Both the position numbers and the translations under genes were made by a program. Shown here piece by piece: positions 38,696 through 47,718 of a DNA stretch of 64,000 bases (position 1 is its first letter; the number at the start of each line of letters is the position of its first letter). A model generated the notes under the pieces. That model made no database searches. It was not told the origin of the DNA and saw nothing but the letters and a program-made list of their open reading frames with translations. Source of the stretch: Tsukamurella sp. PLM1 (GTDB lineage: Bacteria > Actinomycetota > Actinomycetes > Mycobacteriales > Mycobacteriaceae); contig NZ_AP025688.1 in NCBI RefSeq assembly GCF_023168325.1, positions 3,286,001 through 3,350,000 of the forward strand, read 5' to 3'.

Positions 38696-39670
38696 TCATG
38701 CGGACGCCCGGACCACGCCGTGGCGACGCATCGCCGGCAGCAGCAGCTGCTCGAGCCGACCGGGCGTGTTCAACACCCGCCATCGCCAACGGATCACCTC
38801 GAATCCAGCTGCCTCGAGGTGTTCCTGGCGGGCCTTCTCCGCGGCGAGCGCCTCCTCGACCTCGTCATCGGTCTCGCCGTACTTGTCGCGGCCGTCGAAC
38901 TCACCGACCAGGGAGCCGCCCCATTCGAAATCCGTGTAGAACGTGCAGCCCGCCAGCACGTGCTCGGTCTGCAGCTGCGGCGTCGGCAGTCCCCGGCCGC
39001 GCATCTGGATCCGCGACCACGATTCTCCCGGCGACCCACTACAGGTCACCGACAGTTCCAGCCCGAGGCGGGCGGACGCGACCCCACGTCGACGCCCCAG
39101 TCGATCGATGCAGAGCCGCAGTTCCTCAAGCGGGACGGGTTCCGGATCCTCCGGGTTCGGGTACCGCAGCACGTGCCGGACGGCGTCGAAGGCGCAGACC
39201 GCGCGCTCGAGGTCGCCGGTCATCCCGCAGTCCACGGCGGTGCGCGCGCGGTCGGTGGCGCGAACCCCATCGACGACCATGATCTCGTCGTCGCGCAACG
39301 GTCGCGAATGCAGGTGCACCTTGCCCCGCAACCCTCCGCCGTGGCTACGGTTCACAGTGAAGTGGATCTTGTCGCGCGTCGGTCTCAGGTAGGGGATCCC
39401 GTGCAGCGCCGCCGCGCTCTCGTGGCTGACTACCGCGGAGCGCCCGGTCGCCGTCGCGAGTACCCGCGTGCGATAGCGCTCCGCAGCGGTCTCCGCCACG
39501 TTCGGCGCGTACTTCCCGGGCGCCGGACGGTACAACCGGCCGGCGCGCACGGCCGCGGTCAGCCTGTCGGTGGTCCACCCGGTGGCCATCAGCTCTGCTC
39601 GCGGTCGAATCTCCCATGCCGCCAGTGAACACGGACCCCTCGGCACCGTACGGCTATGAACACTGTTCAT
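38696..39670 (-). CDS. Winged-helix plus Vsr/DUF559-like nuclease-fold protein, paralogue 2
   Basis: About 324 residues if started at ATG 39670 (MNSVHSRTVPRGPCSLAAWEIRPRAELMATGWTTDRLTAAVRAGRLYRPAPGKYAPN). It aligns along its whole length with the gene at 22360: VVSHESAAALHGIPYLRPTRDKIHFTVNRSHGGGLRGKVHLHSRPL, TAVDCGMTGDLERAVCAFDAVRHVLRYPNPEDPEP, GESWSRIQMRGRGLPTPQLQTEHVL, FYTDFEWGGSLVGEFDGRDKYGE, LEAAGFEVIRWRWRVLN. Candidate metal ligands are D of YTDF and E/D of GEFDG. Inserted between fadE25 and purE, which lie next to each other in M. tuberculosis, and bracketed by family C hairpins. Confidence 0.75.
   Translation of the reverse strand: MNSVHSRTVPRGPCSLAAWEIRPRAELMATGWTTDRLTAAVRAGRLYRPAPGKYAPNVAETAAERYRTRVLATATGRSAVVSHESAAALHGIPYLRPTRDKIHFTVNRSHGGGLRGKVHLHSRPLRDDEIMVVDGVRATDRARTAVDCGMTGDLERAVCAFDAVRHVLRYPNPEDPEPVPLEELRLCIDRLGRRRGVASARLGLELSVTCSGSPGESWSRIQMRGRGLPTPQLQTEHVLAGCTFYTDFEWGGSLVGEFDGRDKYGETDDEVEEALAAEKARQEHLEAAGFEVIRWRWRVLNTPGRLEQLLLPAMRRHGVVRASA
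39656..39670. promoter_or_regulatory. Palindrome overlapping the start of paralogue 2
   Basis: ATGAACACTGTTCAT is a perfect 7+1+7 palindrome whose right end is the start codon (minus strand). A protein bound here would block initiation, so autorepression by the gene's own winged-helix domain is a possibility. Confidence 0.45.
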
Positions 39671-39735
39671 CCACAGCAGGGTGAAGCCACGATCGAGGGT
39701 CGTCGATCTCATCCACAGGGCCCCAGGTCGCCCGT

Positions 39736-39830
39736 CCCACCCGTTTCGCGGCAGCACACCTCGCGTGCGGGGTGGGCTGCCGCGAAAAGGGTGGGAATCC
39801 CGCAGGCTCCCGCGAAAAGGGTGGGAGAAC
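39736..39830. repeat. Family C palindromic repeat, right copy
   Basis: Arms TTTCGCGGCAGC (39744-39755) and GCTGCCGCGAAA (39776-39787), flanked by CCCACCCG and AGGGTGGG. The core CACCTCGCGTGCGGGGTGGG is nearly the same as in the left copy. A further half copy, CCCGCGAAAAGGGTGGGA, follows at 39809-39826. Confidence 0.75.
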
Positions 39831-39839
39831 CGGGCAGAT

Positions 39840-40364
39840 TCAGCCCTCGAGCAGCTTCGCGCGCAGCGCGTCGTCCTTGCGGAGCACCATCTGCTCCAGA
39901 TCCGCCTGGAACGCGGCCATCTGCGCGCGCAACGCGGGATCCGCGGCGCCGAGGATCCGCACCGCCAGCAGGCCGGCGTTGCGGGCGCCGCCCACGGACA
40001 CCGTCGCGACCGGGATACCGGCGGGCATCTGCACGATCGACAGCAGCGAGTCCATGCCGTCCAGGTGCTTCAGCGGCACCGGCACGCCGATCACGGGCAA
40101 CGGCGTCGCCGACGCGACCATGCCCGGCAGGTGCGCCGCCCCGCCGGCGCCGGCGATGATCACCTCGACACCCCGCTCCGCGGCGCCCGACGCGTAGTTC
40201 AGCATCCGCTGTGGCGTCCGGTGCGCGGAGACCACGCCCACCTCGAAGCGGATCCCGAACTCGGCGAGCGCCTCGGCGGCGGCCTCCATCGTCGGCCAGT
40301 CCGAGTCGCTGCCCATGATCAGTCCGACCCGGGGTCCCCCGGTCGATCCACCGTTGTCAGCCAT
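39840..40364 (-). CDS. purE: N5-carboxyaminoimidazole ribonucleotide mutase
   Basis: 174 residues. [46 protein letters not shown] contains the conserved GSxSD and SAHRTP motifs, then [27 protein letters not shown]. Converts N5-CAIR to CAIR in purine synthesis. Its ATG (40364) overlaps the purK stop by 8 bp, so the pair is translationally coupled. Confidence 0.95.
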   Translation of the reverse strand: MADNGGSTGGPRVGLIMGSDSDWPTMEAAAEALAEFGIRFEVGVVSAHRTPQRMLNYASGAAERGVEVIIAGAGGAAHLPGMVASATPLPVIGVPVPLKHLDGMDSLLSIVQMPAGIPVATVSVGGARNAGLLAVRILGAADPALRAQMAAFQADLEQMVLRKDDALRAKLLEG

Positions 40365-41654
40365 GCACACTCCATCCATCGGTCCATTCGGCGGTCGCCA
40401 GCCAGGTGGCCGCCCGTTCCGCCCGTTCCCGCAGCTCCGCGACGTACGCCGGGTCGTCCCGGTCGCCGTCGAGCGCACCGACCAGGTTCACGTGCCCGAT
40501 CTTCCGGTCCGGCCGCCCCTGCTTCCCGTACAGGTGCACCCGCGCGTCCGGCATCCGCGCCATCAGGTGGTGCAGCCGCTCGTCCATGCTCATCGCGGGC
40601 TCCGACGGTGCCCCCAGCACGTTCGCCATGACGGTCAGCGGCGCCCGCGCCGCGGTGTCGCCCAGCGGGTAGTCCAACACCGCGCGCAGGTGCTGCTCGA
40701 ACTGACTGGTGACGCAGCCGTCCATCGACCAGTGCCCCGAATTGTGGGGGCGCATGGCGAGCTCGTTGACCAGCATCTCGCCCGACGGGGTCTGGAACAG
40801 CTCGACCGCCATCACGCCCACCACGCCCAGCTCCTTCGCCAGGCGCAGTGCGAGCGCCTCCGCGAACGACGCGTCCTCGTCGGACAGCCCCGGTGCGGGC
40901 GCCAGCACCACCGCGCACTGCCCGTGGCGCTGCACGGTCTCGACCACGGGCCACGTCGCGCCCTGCCCGAACGGCGACCGCGCGACCATCGCCGACAACT
41001 CGCGGAAGAGCTCGACCCGCTGCTCGGCGATCAGCTGCACACCGGCGACCAACTGCTCCTCGGCCACCGACAACGCCTCGGCGAGCGTGTCCGGCAGCCA
41101 CACACCGCGGCCGTCGTACCCGCCGCGCACCGCCTTGAGGACCACGGCACCGTCGTATCGCGCCCAGAACGCGCGGACGTCGTCGACCGAGGTCACCTCG
41201 GCGAAGCCCGGCACGGGCGCTCCGAGCTCGGCCAGACGGTGCCGCATCGCCAGCTTGTCCTGCGCGTACAGCAGCGCCTGCGGCGGCGGGTTGACCGTGA
41301 CGCCCTCGGCCTGCAGCGCGAGCAGGTGCTCGAGGGCACGCCCTCGTGGTCGAAGGTCACCGCGTGCGCTCCGGTCGCGACGCGGCGCAGGTCGGCGAGA
41401 CTGTCGTGGTCACCGAGCACCACATCGGGGCTGACCTGGGCCGCCGGCTCGTCCGGTGACGCCGCGAGCACACGCAGGCACTGCCCGAGCGCGATCGCCG
41501 CCTGGTGCGTCATGCGGGCCAGCTGTCCCCCGCCGATCATCGCCACCACCGGCCGCCCCGGGCCGGATTCCACAGGCCGCTCACGGCCGGATTCCACAGG
41601 CCGCTCACGGCCGGATTCCACAGGCCGCTCACGGCCGCGATACGGAACAGTCAC
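40357..41654 (-). CDS. purK: N5-carboxyaminoimidazole ribonucleotide synthase, N-terminal repeat and one frame break
   Basis: The ATP-grasp enzyme begins [30 protein letters not shown]. Upstream residues to GTG 41654 are [23 protein letters not shown]..., three 8-residue repeats encoded by a 24-bp tandem array. The frame breaks at 41334-41336. One added base joins VTFDHEGVP to [42 protein letters not shown]. Later motifs [36 protein letters not shown] and [31 protein letters not shown] are intact. About 432 residues. Makes N5-CAIR from AIR, bicarbonate and ATP. Confidence 0.93.
41561..41632. repeat. 24-bp in-frame tandem repeat at the purK 5' end
   Basis: Three perfect 24-bp copies (41561, 41585, 41609), each starting GGCCGGATTCCACAGG, then a partial fourth. 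Being a multiple of three, copy-number change would keep the purK frame. It encodes RERPVESG units on the minus strand. Confidence 0.85.
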
Positions 41655-41762
41655 CGGTCCATAATCGCAGGTCCGCGTAGCCCGCCGGGCACCCGCCGCG
41701 CCGTGACGGCCCCCACCCGACCGCGTCACACTGGGCGCGGTACTATTTCGGATTCCGTTACA

Positions 41763-42317
41763 GTGGCGCACGTGGCTTTCATCGAGGCGATTCTGGATCG
41801 CACCCCGGCACCCCTCCGCGGGCTCGTCATGCAACACCACGAGCTGATCAAGTTCGCCATCGTCGGCGCCACGACGTGCGTGTTCGACCTGGCCATCTTC
41901 TACGGCCTGGTTCTCACGGTGCTCGACGACAAGCCCACAGTCGCCAAGGTCTTCTCCGGCGTCTGCGCCGTGATCCTGTCGTACATCCTCAACAGCGAGT
42001 GGAGCTTCAAGCATCGCGGCGGCCGCGAGAAGCACCACGAGGCCCTGCTCTTCTTCGCGATCTCCGGCATCGGCGTGCTCATCATGGCCGCGCCGATCTT
42101 CATCGCGAACAACTTCTTCGACCTGCGCAACGTCGATTCGAAGACCACGCTGATCGTGGTCGACTTCGTGCTCAACTACATCGTCGGCAACCTGCTGCAG
42201 ATGGCGTTCCGGTTCTGGGCGCTGCGCCGCTGGGCGTTCCCCGAGGACCAGCGCGACGCCCCGGCGCAGGAGACTATCCTCACCACGGGCGATCCGGCCG
42301 CCTCGTCCGAGCGGTAG
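41763..42317 (+). CDS. GtrA-family membrane protein (Rv3277-like)
   Basis: About 184 residues from GTG 41763 (or 41772). Four membrane helices: FAIVGATTCVFDLAIFYGLVLTVL, VAKVFSGVCAVILSYILNSEWSF, HHEALLFFAISGIGVLIMAAPIFIANNFF and LIVVDFVLNYIVGNLLQMAFRFWALRRW. Matches the GtrA family, thought to flip polyprenyl-linked sugars. A -10-like TACTAT lies at 41741-41746. Divergent from purK, as in M. tuberculosis. Confidence 0.88.
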   Translation: MAHVAFIEAILDRTPAPLRGLVMQHHELIKFAIVGATTCVFDLAIFYGLVLTVLDDKPTVAKVFSGVCAVILSYILNSEWSFKHRGGREKHHEALLFFAISGIGVLIMAAPIFIANNFFDLRNVDSKTTLIVVDFVLNYIVGNLLQMAFRFWALRRWAFPEDQRDAPAQETILTTGDPAASSER

Positions 42318-42327
42318 CGTCTGCGGC

Positions 42328-43659
42328 GTGGGCCGCTCGACCGACCGCAGCGTGCGGCACCGGATTCTCCGCTCGACGATCACGGTCGTCGCCGTCACCG
42401 GCCTGTTCCTGGGCCTACCGCTGATGTTCTACACGTGGCGCTGGCTGGACGACACCGCCCGCACCGACCTGCAGCACCGCCTCCAGCGGGCGTCCTCGGA
42501 GATCCTCGGGCACGAGCAGCGCACCGGCACCGTCGGTGATCCCCCGGTGGACGCGCTACGGCTGCTCGTCCCGTCCGGCGGGCGCCTCGTGCTCAATTAC
42601 ACGGACGCCTCCGGCACACCGCACGAGCTCACCGTCGGCGCCGAGGATCCGATCGAGCGGCCGATGGTCGAGGGCACCTCCCTGGGCGACGCCGGAGTGC
42701 TGCGGCTGGAGCAGGACTACTCGACGGTCCGGAGCGAGCAGTACCGCGCCCTGACCATCGAGCTCATCGTGATGGCCCTGTCGGTCACGGCCGGCTTCGT
42801 GGTCGCCGCGGTGACCGCGAGCCGCGTCGCGGACCCGGTCCAGGACGTTGCCGACCGGGCGCAGCGCCTCGCCGACGGCGACTTCCGGCCGGACCCGCAC
42901 CGACACGGCATCGAGGAGCTCGACCGCGTCCTCGACGTTCTCGACGCCGCCACCGAGGAGATCTCGGACCGGCTCCAGCGCGAGCGACAGATCGTCGGCG
43001 ACGTCTCGCACCAGCTGCGCAGCCGCCTCACCGCGGTGCACATCCGGCTCGACGAGCTCACGCTGCACCCGGACCCGGAGGTGGTCTCGGAGGCGCAGGC
43101 CGCACTCGACCAGGTGGACCGGCTCACGTCCGCCGTCGGCGACATGGTGCGGGCCGCCCGCGCCGAGAAGTACTCGCTCGACGCGATCGACGTCCGCACC
43201 GAGCTGACCGCGCTCATCGCCGACCTCGCGCCCCCGTTCGCCCGGGCGGGCCGGCGGCTCACCGTCGCACCCGGAACGTCGGCAGCGCTCCCGACCCGCG
43301 CCACTCCCGCCCGTCTGCGCGAGGCGGTCGCGGTGCTGATCGACAACGCGCTCGCCCACGGCCGCGGGGACGTCACCGTCACCTTCGGATCTGTCGGCGC
43401 GCGCACCGTGCTGGTCACCGTCGCCGACGAGGGCTCGGGCATCTCGGACGCCGACGCGCAGCGCATCTTCCGGCGCGGCTATTCCGCGGGCAACGGGACC
43501 GGGGTGGGCCTCGCGCTCGCCCGCGCGTTCATCGAGGGCGACGGTGGCCGCCTGACACTACAGAGCCGCAAGCCCACGACGTTCGCGATCTTCCTACCCG
43601 CTGCGGACCCGGACGTGCCGCCCGAGCGCTCCGTCCGCCCCGAGCCCGAGCCCCGCTGA
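42328..43659 (+). CDS. Sensor histidine kinase
   Basis: 443 residues from GTG 42328, 10 bp after the GtrA-like gene. Two membrane helices (ITVVAVTGLFLGLPLMFYTWRW near 18-39 and LTIELIVMALSVTAGFVVAAVTAS near 143-166) enclose a ~100-residue external domain. Next come HAMP (RVADPVQDVADRAQRLADGDFRP), HisKA with His in IVGDVSHQLRSRLTAVHIRLDEL, and HATPase_c (VAVLIDNALAHG, VADEGSGISDADAQRIFRRG, GTGVGLALARAFIEGDGG). Its likely partner is the response regulator encoded tail-to-tail at 43686. Signal unknown. Pro/Glu-rich C-terminal tail. Confidence 0.9.
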   Translation: MGRSTDRSVRHRILRSTITVVAVTGLFLGLPLMFYTWRWLDDTARTDLQHRLQRASSEILGHEQRTGTVGDPPVDALRLLVPSGGRLVLNYTDASGTPHELTVGAEDPIERPMVEGTSLGDAGVLRLEQDYSTVRSEQYRALTIELIVMALSVTAGFVVAAVTASRVADPVQDVADRAQRLADGDFRPDPHRHGIEELDRVLDVLDAATEEISDRLQRERQIVGDVSHQLRSRLTAVHIRLDELTLHPDPEVVSEAQAALDQVDRLTSAVGDMVRAARAEKYSLDAIDVRTELTALIADLAPPFARAGRRLTVAPGTSAALPTRATPARLREAVAVLIDNALAHGRGDVTVTFGSVGARTVLVTVADEGSGISDADAQRIFRRGYSAGNGTGVGLALARAFIEGDGGRLTLQSRKPTTFAIFLPAADPDVPPERSVRPEPEPR

Positions 43660-43685
43660 GCCCTGCCGCGGCACCGACCGCCGGG

Positions 43686-44375
43686 CTACTCCGCGTCGAA
43701 CCGGAAGCCCACGCCGCGCACGGTGACGATGCGCCGCTGCTGGCCGGTGTCGTCGCCGATCTTGCGGCGCAACCAGGAGATGTGCATATCCAGGGTCTTC
43801 GACCCGCGCAGGTCGGAATCCCCCCACACCTCGGTGAGGATCTCCTCGCGGGACAGCAGCCGCCCGGCGTGCTCCATGAGGAACTTGAGGAGCTCGAACT
43901 CCTTGTTGGCCAGGCTCACGTCCTCGCCCTCGACGGTGACGCGCCGCGCGGTGGCGTCCAGCCGGATCCCACCCGCGTCGAGCACCTCGGCCGCGCCGGT
44001 CGCCGGTGCGCTGCGCCGCAGCAGGGCTCGGGTGCGGGCCATCAGCTCGAACATGCGGAAGGGCTTGCCCACGTAGTCGTCGGCGCCGGCGTCGAGCCCG
44101 ACGACGAAGTCCATCTCGTCCGTGCGCGCGGTGAGCATCAACACGGCGACGTCGGGGCGCGCGGCGCGCACCTCGCGGCACACCTCGAGCCCGTCCATCT
44201 CGGGCAGTCCGAGGTCGAGGATGAGCAGGGCGAACTCCTCGTCGAGCGCGCGGGACAGCGCCTCGGTGCCGGTGCCGGCCACGGTCACGTCGTAGCCCTC
44301 GCGCGAGAGCGCCCGCGCCAACGGCGACGCGATCGCCTCGTCGTCCTCGGCCAGGAGCACGCGGGTGGTGGTCAT
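43686..44375 (-). CDS. OmpR-family response regulator
   Basis: 229 residues. Receiver: VLLAEDDEAIASPLARAL (acidic pair), LLILDLGLPEMDGLEVCREV (phosphoacceptor D), MLTARTDEMD (T) and DYVGKPFRMFELMAR (K). C-terminal winged helix: SLANKEFELLKFLMEHAGRLLSREEILTEVWGDSDLRGSKTLDMHISWLRRKIGDD. It is the last gene of a birA-PH-regulator group, its ATG overlapping the PH-domain stop (ATGA), while the kinase is on the opposite strand. Pairing is inferred from adjacency only. Confidence 0.9.
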   Translation of the reverse strand: MTTTRVLLAEDDEAIASPLARALSREGYDVTVAGTGTEALSRALDEEFALLILDLGLPEMDGLEVCREVRAARPDVAVLMLTARTDEMDFVVGLDAGADDYVGKPFRMFELMARTRALLRRSAPATGAAEVLDAGGIRLDATARRVTVEGEDVSLANKEFELLKFLMEHAGRLLSREEILTEVWGDSDLRGSKTLDMHISWLRRKIGDDTGQQRRIVTVRGVGFRFDAE

Positions 44376-44917
44376 GGGCGCCGAGAGTACTCCGCGGAGC
44401 CGCCGTCGCGTCCGGTGAAGTCATCGGCGTCGTCCAGCGCGTCGAGGACGAGCGCGTGCACCGCCGCGATGCGCGGCACGCCCGGGAAGTCGAGCGGGTC
44501 CTCGCCCGCCGATTCGACGGTGAGCACGCCCGAGCGCAGCACCCGGTCGACGAGCCGCTGGTGGTACTGGACCGAGTTGATGCGCCGCAGCGGGATGTCG
44601 ATCCCGCGGCGACGCGCGATACCCGAGCGGAACATGATCCGCAGGTCGGTGACCACGAGGTGGGTCGCGCGCCACGACACCCAGGGGCGCACCGTCCACC
44701 AGAGCACGACGGCGACCCAGGCGGCGACGACGGCGAGCACGAGCCAGAACGACAGCGCACCGTCGGGCTTCACCCTGGTGATGAGGCCCAGGGCGATCCC
44801 CCCGGCGGCGCACGCCGCGAACAGCACGAGCACGGGGGCGACCATTCGGCGCCAGTGCGGCCGGGTGTGCAGCAGCACGCGCTCGTCGTCGATCAGCGCC
44901 TTGCCCGGGAAACCCAT
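44372..44917 (-). CDS. Membrane protein with bacterial PH (bPH2) domain (Rv3278c-like)
   Basis: 181 residues. Two membrane helices (RRMVAPVLVLFAACAAGGIALGLI and FWLVLAVVAAWVAVVLWWTV) are followed by WRATHLVVTDLRIMFRSGIARRRGIDIPLRRINSVQYHQRLVDRVLRSGVLTVES, the YdbS/bPH2 signature. Sits 3 bp after birA and overlaps the regulator start. Function unknown; the same neighbour of birA-accD5 is found in M. tuberculosis. Confidence 0.88.
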   Translation of the reverse strand: MGFPGKALIDDERVLLHTRPHWRRMVAPVLVLFAACAAGGIALGLITRVKPDGALSFWLVLAVVAAWVAVVLWWTVRPWVSWRATHLVVTDLRIMFRSGIARRRGIDIPLRRINSVQYHQRLVDRVLRSGVLTVESAGEDPLDFPGVPRIAAVHALVLDALDDADDFTGRDGGSAEYSRRP

Positions 44918-44920
44918 CGG

Positions 44921-45738
44921 TCAGGCCGGCCGCAGGTGCGTGACGTCGCCGGCGGAGAGCACGTGCCGGGTCCCGGCGTCGTCCGCGACCACGATGCGGC
45001 CCTCGGCGTCCACGTCGACGGCGGTGCCCTCCAGCGTCCCGTCGGCGGGCAGCGACACCGTGACCCGCTGGCCGATCGTGACGCACTCGGCGAGGTAGGC
45101 GGCCCGGGCGGACGCGGGATCGGACGTCCAGGCGCCCAGGCCCGCGTCCAGGTGGCGGAGGTAGGCGATCGCGAGCGCGGTCCGGTCGGGCGCCTCGGCG
45201 CCGGCCAGCTGCAGCGACGTGGCCGTCTCCACCGGCACGTCCGCCGCGGCGAGCGTGGTGTTCAGGCCCGTCCCGATCACGGCTACGAGGGCACCGTCGG
45301 GCGCCGTCGCGAGTTCCGAGAGGATGCCGGCGGTCTTGCCGCCCCGCTTGCCCGGCGCTGCGTCGAGCAGCACGTCGTTGGGCCACTTCAGGCCCGCTGC
45401 CAGGCCGGTGACCTCGCGCACCGCGGCCACGGCCGCGACGCCGGTGACGAGCGAGAGCCAGCCGGCGCGCGGCGCGACCGCGGCGGGCACGGCCACCGTC
45501 ACCGACACCGACAGCTGGGTCCCCGCCGGCGCGGACCAGGGCCTCAGGTGACGGCCCCGGCCGGCGGTCTGGACGTCGGCGATGAGGACGCGCCCGGGGC
45601 GTCGCCCGCCCGCACGCCGTCCGCGAGGTCGGCGTTGGTCGAGCCGGTGCTGGGCACCACCGACACCTCGTGCCAGCGGGTGCCGCGCACGGCATCGGCG
45701 ATCGCGATCTGATCCAGGGGCACCACGGCCTCCTCCAT
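44921..45738 (-). CDS. birA: Biotin-protein ligase BirA, one frame break
   Basis: [49 protein letters not shown] carries the STxSTN substrate motif. The frame breaks at 45593-45595; one added base continues [28 protein letters not shown] (GRGR biotin-AMP loop), [13 protein letters not shown] (KWPND) and [26 protein letters not shown]. About 272 residues, no N-terminal DNA-binding domain (group I). GTG 45759 is an alternative start. Biotinylates AccA3, encoded at 60419-62227. Divergent from accD5 across about 50 bp. Confidence 0.92.
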
Positions 45739-45787
45739 CGATGGGCAGTGCGGCTTCACGCCGACTCTATTGGTTACAGTCAGGGGT

Positions 45788-47442
45788 ATGACGAGTGCCT
45801 CCACCACCGACGGCGCGGCCGGCGCCGGCAACACCGCTGACGCCGAGCCCAGCATCCACACCACCGCCGGCAAGCTGGCCGCCTTTCGCGCGAAGGACGC
45901 CGAGGCCATGGCCCCGATGGGGCAGGCCGCGATCGACAAGGTGCACGAGAAGGGCCGGCTCACGGCTCGCGAGCGCGTGCTCGCACTGCTCGACGAGGGC
46001 TCCTTCGTGGAGCTCGACAAGTTGGCGCAGCACCGCTCGACCAACTTCGGCATGGCGGCGCGGCGCCCCGTCGGCGACGGCGTGGTGGCCGGCTACGGCA
46101 CCATCGACGGCCGCGAGGTGTGCGTCTTCAGCCAGGACTCGACCGTCTTCGGCGGCTCGCTCGGCGAGGTCTACGGCGAGAAGATCGTCAAGGTCATGGA
46201 TCTGGCGATGAAGACCGGCCGCCCGCTGGTCGGCATCATCGACGGTGCCGGCGCGCGCATCCAGGAGGGCGTGGTCTCGCTCGCCCTGTACTCCCAGATC
46301 TTCATGCGCAACACGCAGGCCTCGGGCGTCATCCCGCAGATCTCCGTGGTGATGGGCGCGGCCGCCGGCGGCCACGTCTACTCCCCGCGCTGACGGACTT
46401 CGTGGTGATGGTGGACCACGAGAGCCAGATGTTCATCACCGGCCCGGACGTCATCAAGTCCGTCACCGGCGAGGAGGTCTCGAAGGAGGAGCTGGGCGGC
46501 GCCCAGACCCACATGACCAAGTCCGGCACGGCGCACTACGTCGCCTCGGGCGAGCAGGACGCGCTGGACTACGTCCGCGAGCTGCTCACCTACCTGCCGT
46601 CGAACAACCGCGCCGAGGCCCCGCGCTTCGTCCCGACCGACCCGCTCACCGGCTCGATCGAGGACTCGCTCACCGACGAGGACCGCGAGCTCGACACCCT
46701 GATCCCGGACTCGCCGAACCAGCCGTACGACATGCACGAGGTCATCCGCCGCCTGCTCGACGACGACGAGTTCCTCGAGATCCAGCCGCAGCGCGCGATG
46801 AACATCATCGTCGGCTTCGGCCGCATCGACGGCCGCAGCGTGGGCCTGGTGGCCAACCAGCCCACCCAGCTGGCCGGCTGCCTCGACATCGACGCCTCGG
46901 AGAAGGCCGCCCGCTTCGTGCGCTTCTGCGACGCCTTCAACATCCCCATCGTCACGCTGGTCGACGTGCCCGGTTTCCTGCCCGGCACCGGCCAGGAGTA
47001 CGACGGCATCATCCGGCGCGGCGCGAAGCTGCTCTACGCCTACGGCGAGGCCACGGTCCCGAAGATCACCGTGGTCACCCGCAAGGCCTACGGCGGCGCG
47101 TACTGCGTGATGGGCAGCAAGGACATGGGCGCCGACATCAACCTCGCGTGGCCCACGGCCCAGTTCGCCGTGATGGGCGCGTCGGGCGCGGTCGGCTTCG
47201 TGTACCGCAAGGAGCTGGCCGCGGCCGCCGAGAACGGCGAGGACGTGGACGCGCTGCGCCTGAAGCTCCAGCAGGAGTACGAGGACACGCTGGTGAACCC
47301 GTACGTGGCGGCCGAGCGCGGCTACGTCGACGCCGTGGTCCTGCCGTCGCACACGCGTGGCCAGATCGTCACGGCGCTGAACATGCTCGAGCGCAAGGTG
47401 GTCGCCACCCTGCCCCGCAAGCACGGGAACATCCCGCTGTGA
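45788..47442 (+). CDS. accD5: Acyl-CoA carboxylase carboxyltransferase beta subunit AccD5, one frame break
   Basis: [73 protein letters not shown] is followed by the crotonase-like carboxyltransferase halves ([16 protein letters not shown] and [24 protein letters not shown]). The frame breaks in the C-run 46383-46386; one added base joins GHVYSP to [42 protein letters not shown]. About 551 residues, as in mycobacteria. With AccA3 and AccE5 it makes methylmalonyl-CoA and malonyl-CoA for lipid synthesis. Essential in mycobacteria, so the break is most likely an error. Confidence 0.95.
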
Positions 47443-47707
47443 CCGGCGAGCAGAAGCCGGTCGAGCCCAGCGCGGCCGACGTCGAGAAGCTCCGCGCCGC
47501 CATCCGGTTCGAGAAGGGCAACCCGTCCGACGCGGACGTCGCCGCGGTGGTCGCGGTGCTGGCCGCCGCGAGCGGCTCCGCGCCGCAGCCGGGCACGGCG
47601 CCGAAGTCGCTGTGGGGCGACAACCGCGACCGGATGCGGCCGCAGTACTTCAACGGCCCCAACGCGTTCACCAGCCAGACCCCCTGTTCTGGACCAAGGG
47701 GTCCTGA
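47439..47707 (+). CDS. accE5: Acyl-CoA carboxylase epsilon subunit AccE5, frame break near the end
   Basis: GTG 47439 overlaps the accD5 stop. Reads [82 protein letters not shown], then a C-run at 47680-47684. One added base gives LFWTKGS and a stop at 47707 (about 89 residues). Small actinobacterial subunit that stabilises the AccA3-AccD5 holoenzyme. Confidence 0.88.
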
Positions 47708-47718
47708 TCCCCGCTCCC

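Noticed and set aside
45788-47442. accD5 as two separate genes or a pseudogene
   Set aside because: The break is one base in a C-run, both halves align end to end with a 551-residue AccD5, and the gene is essential in related organisms.
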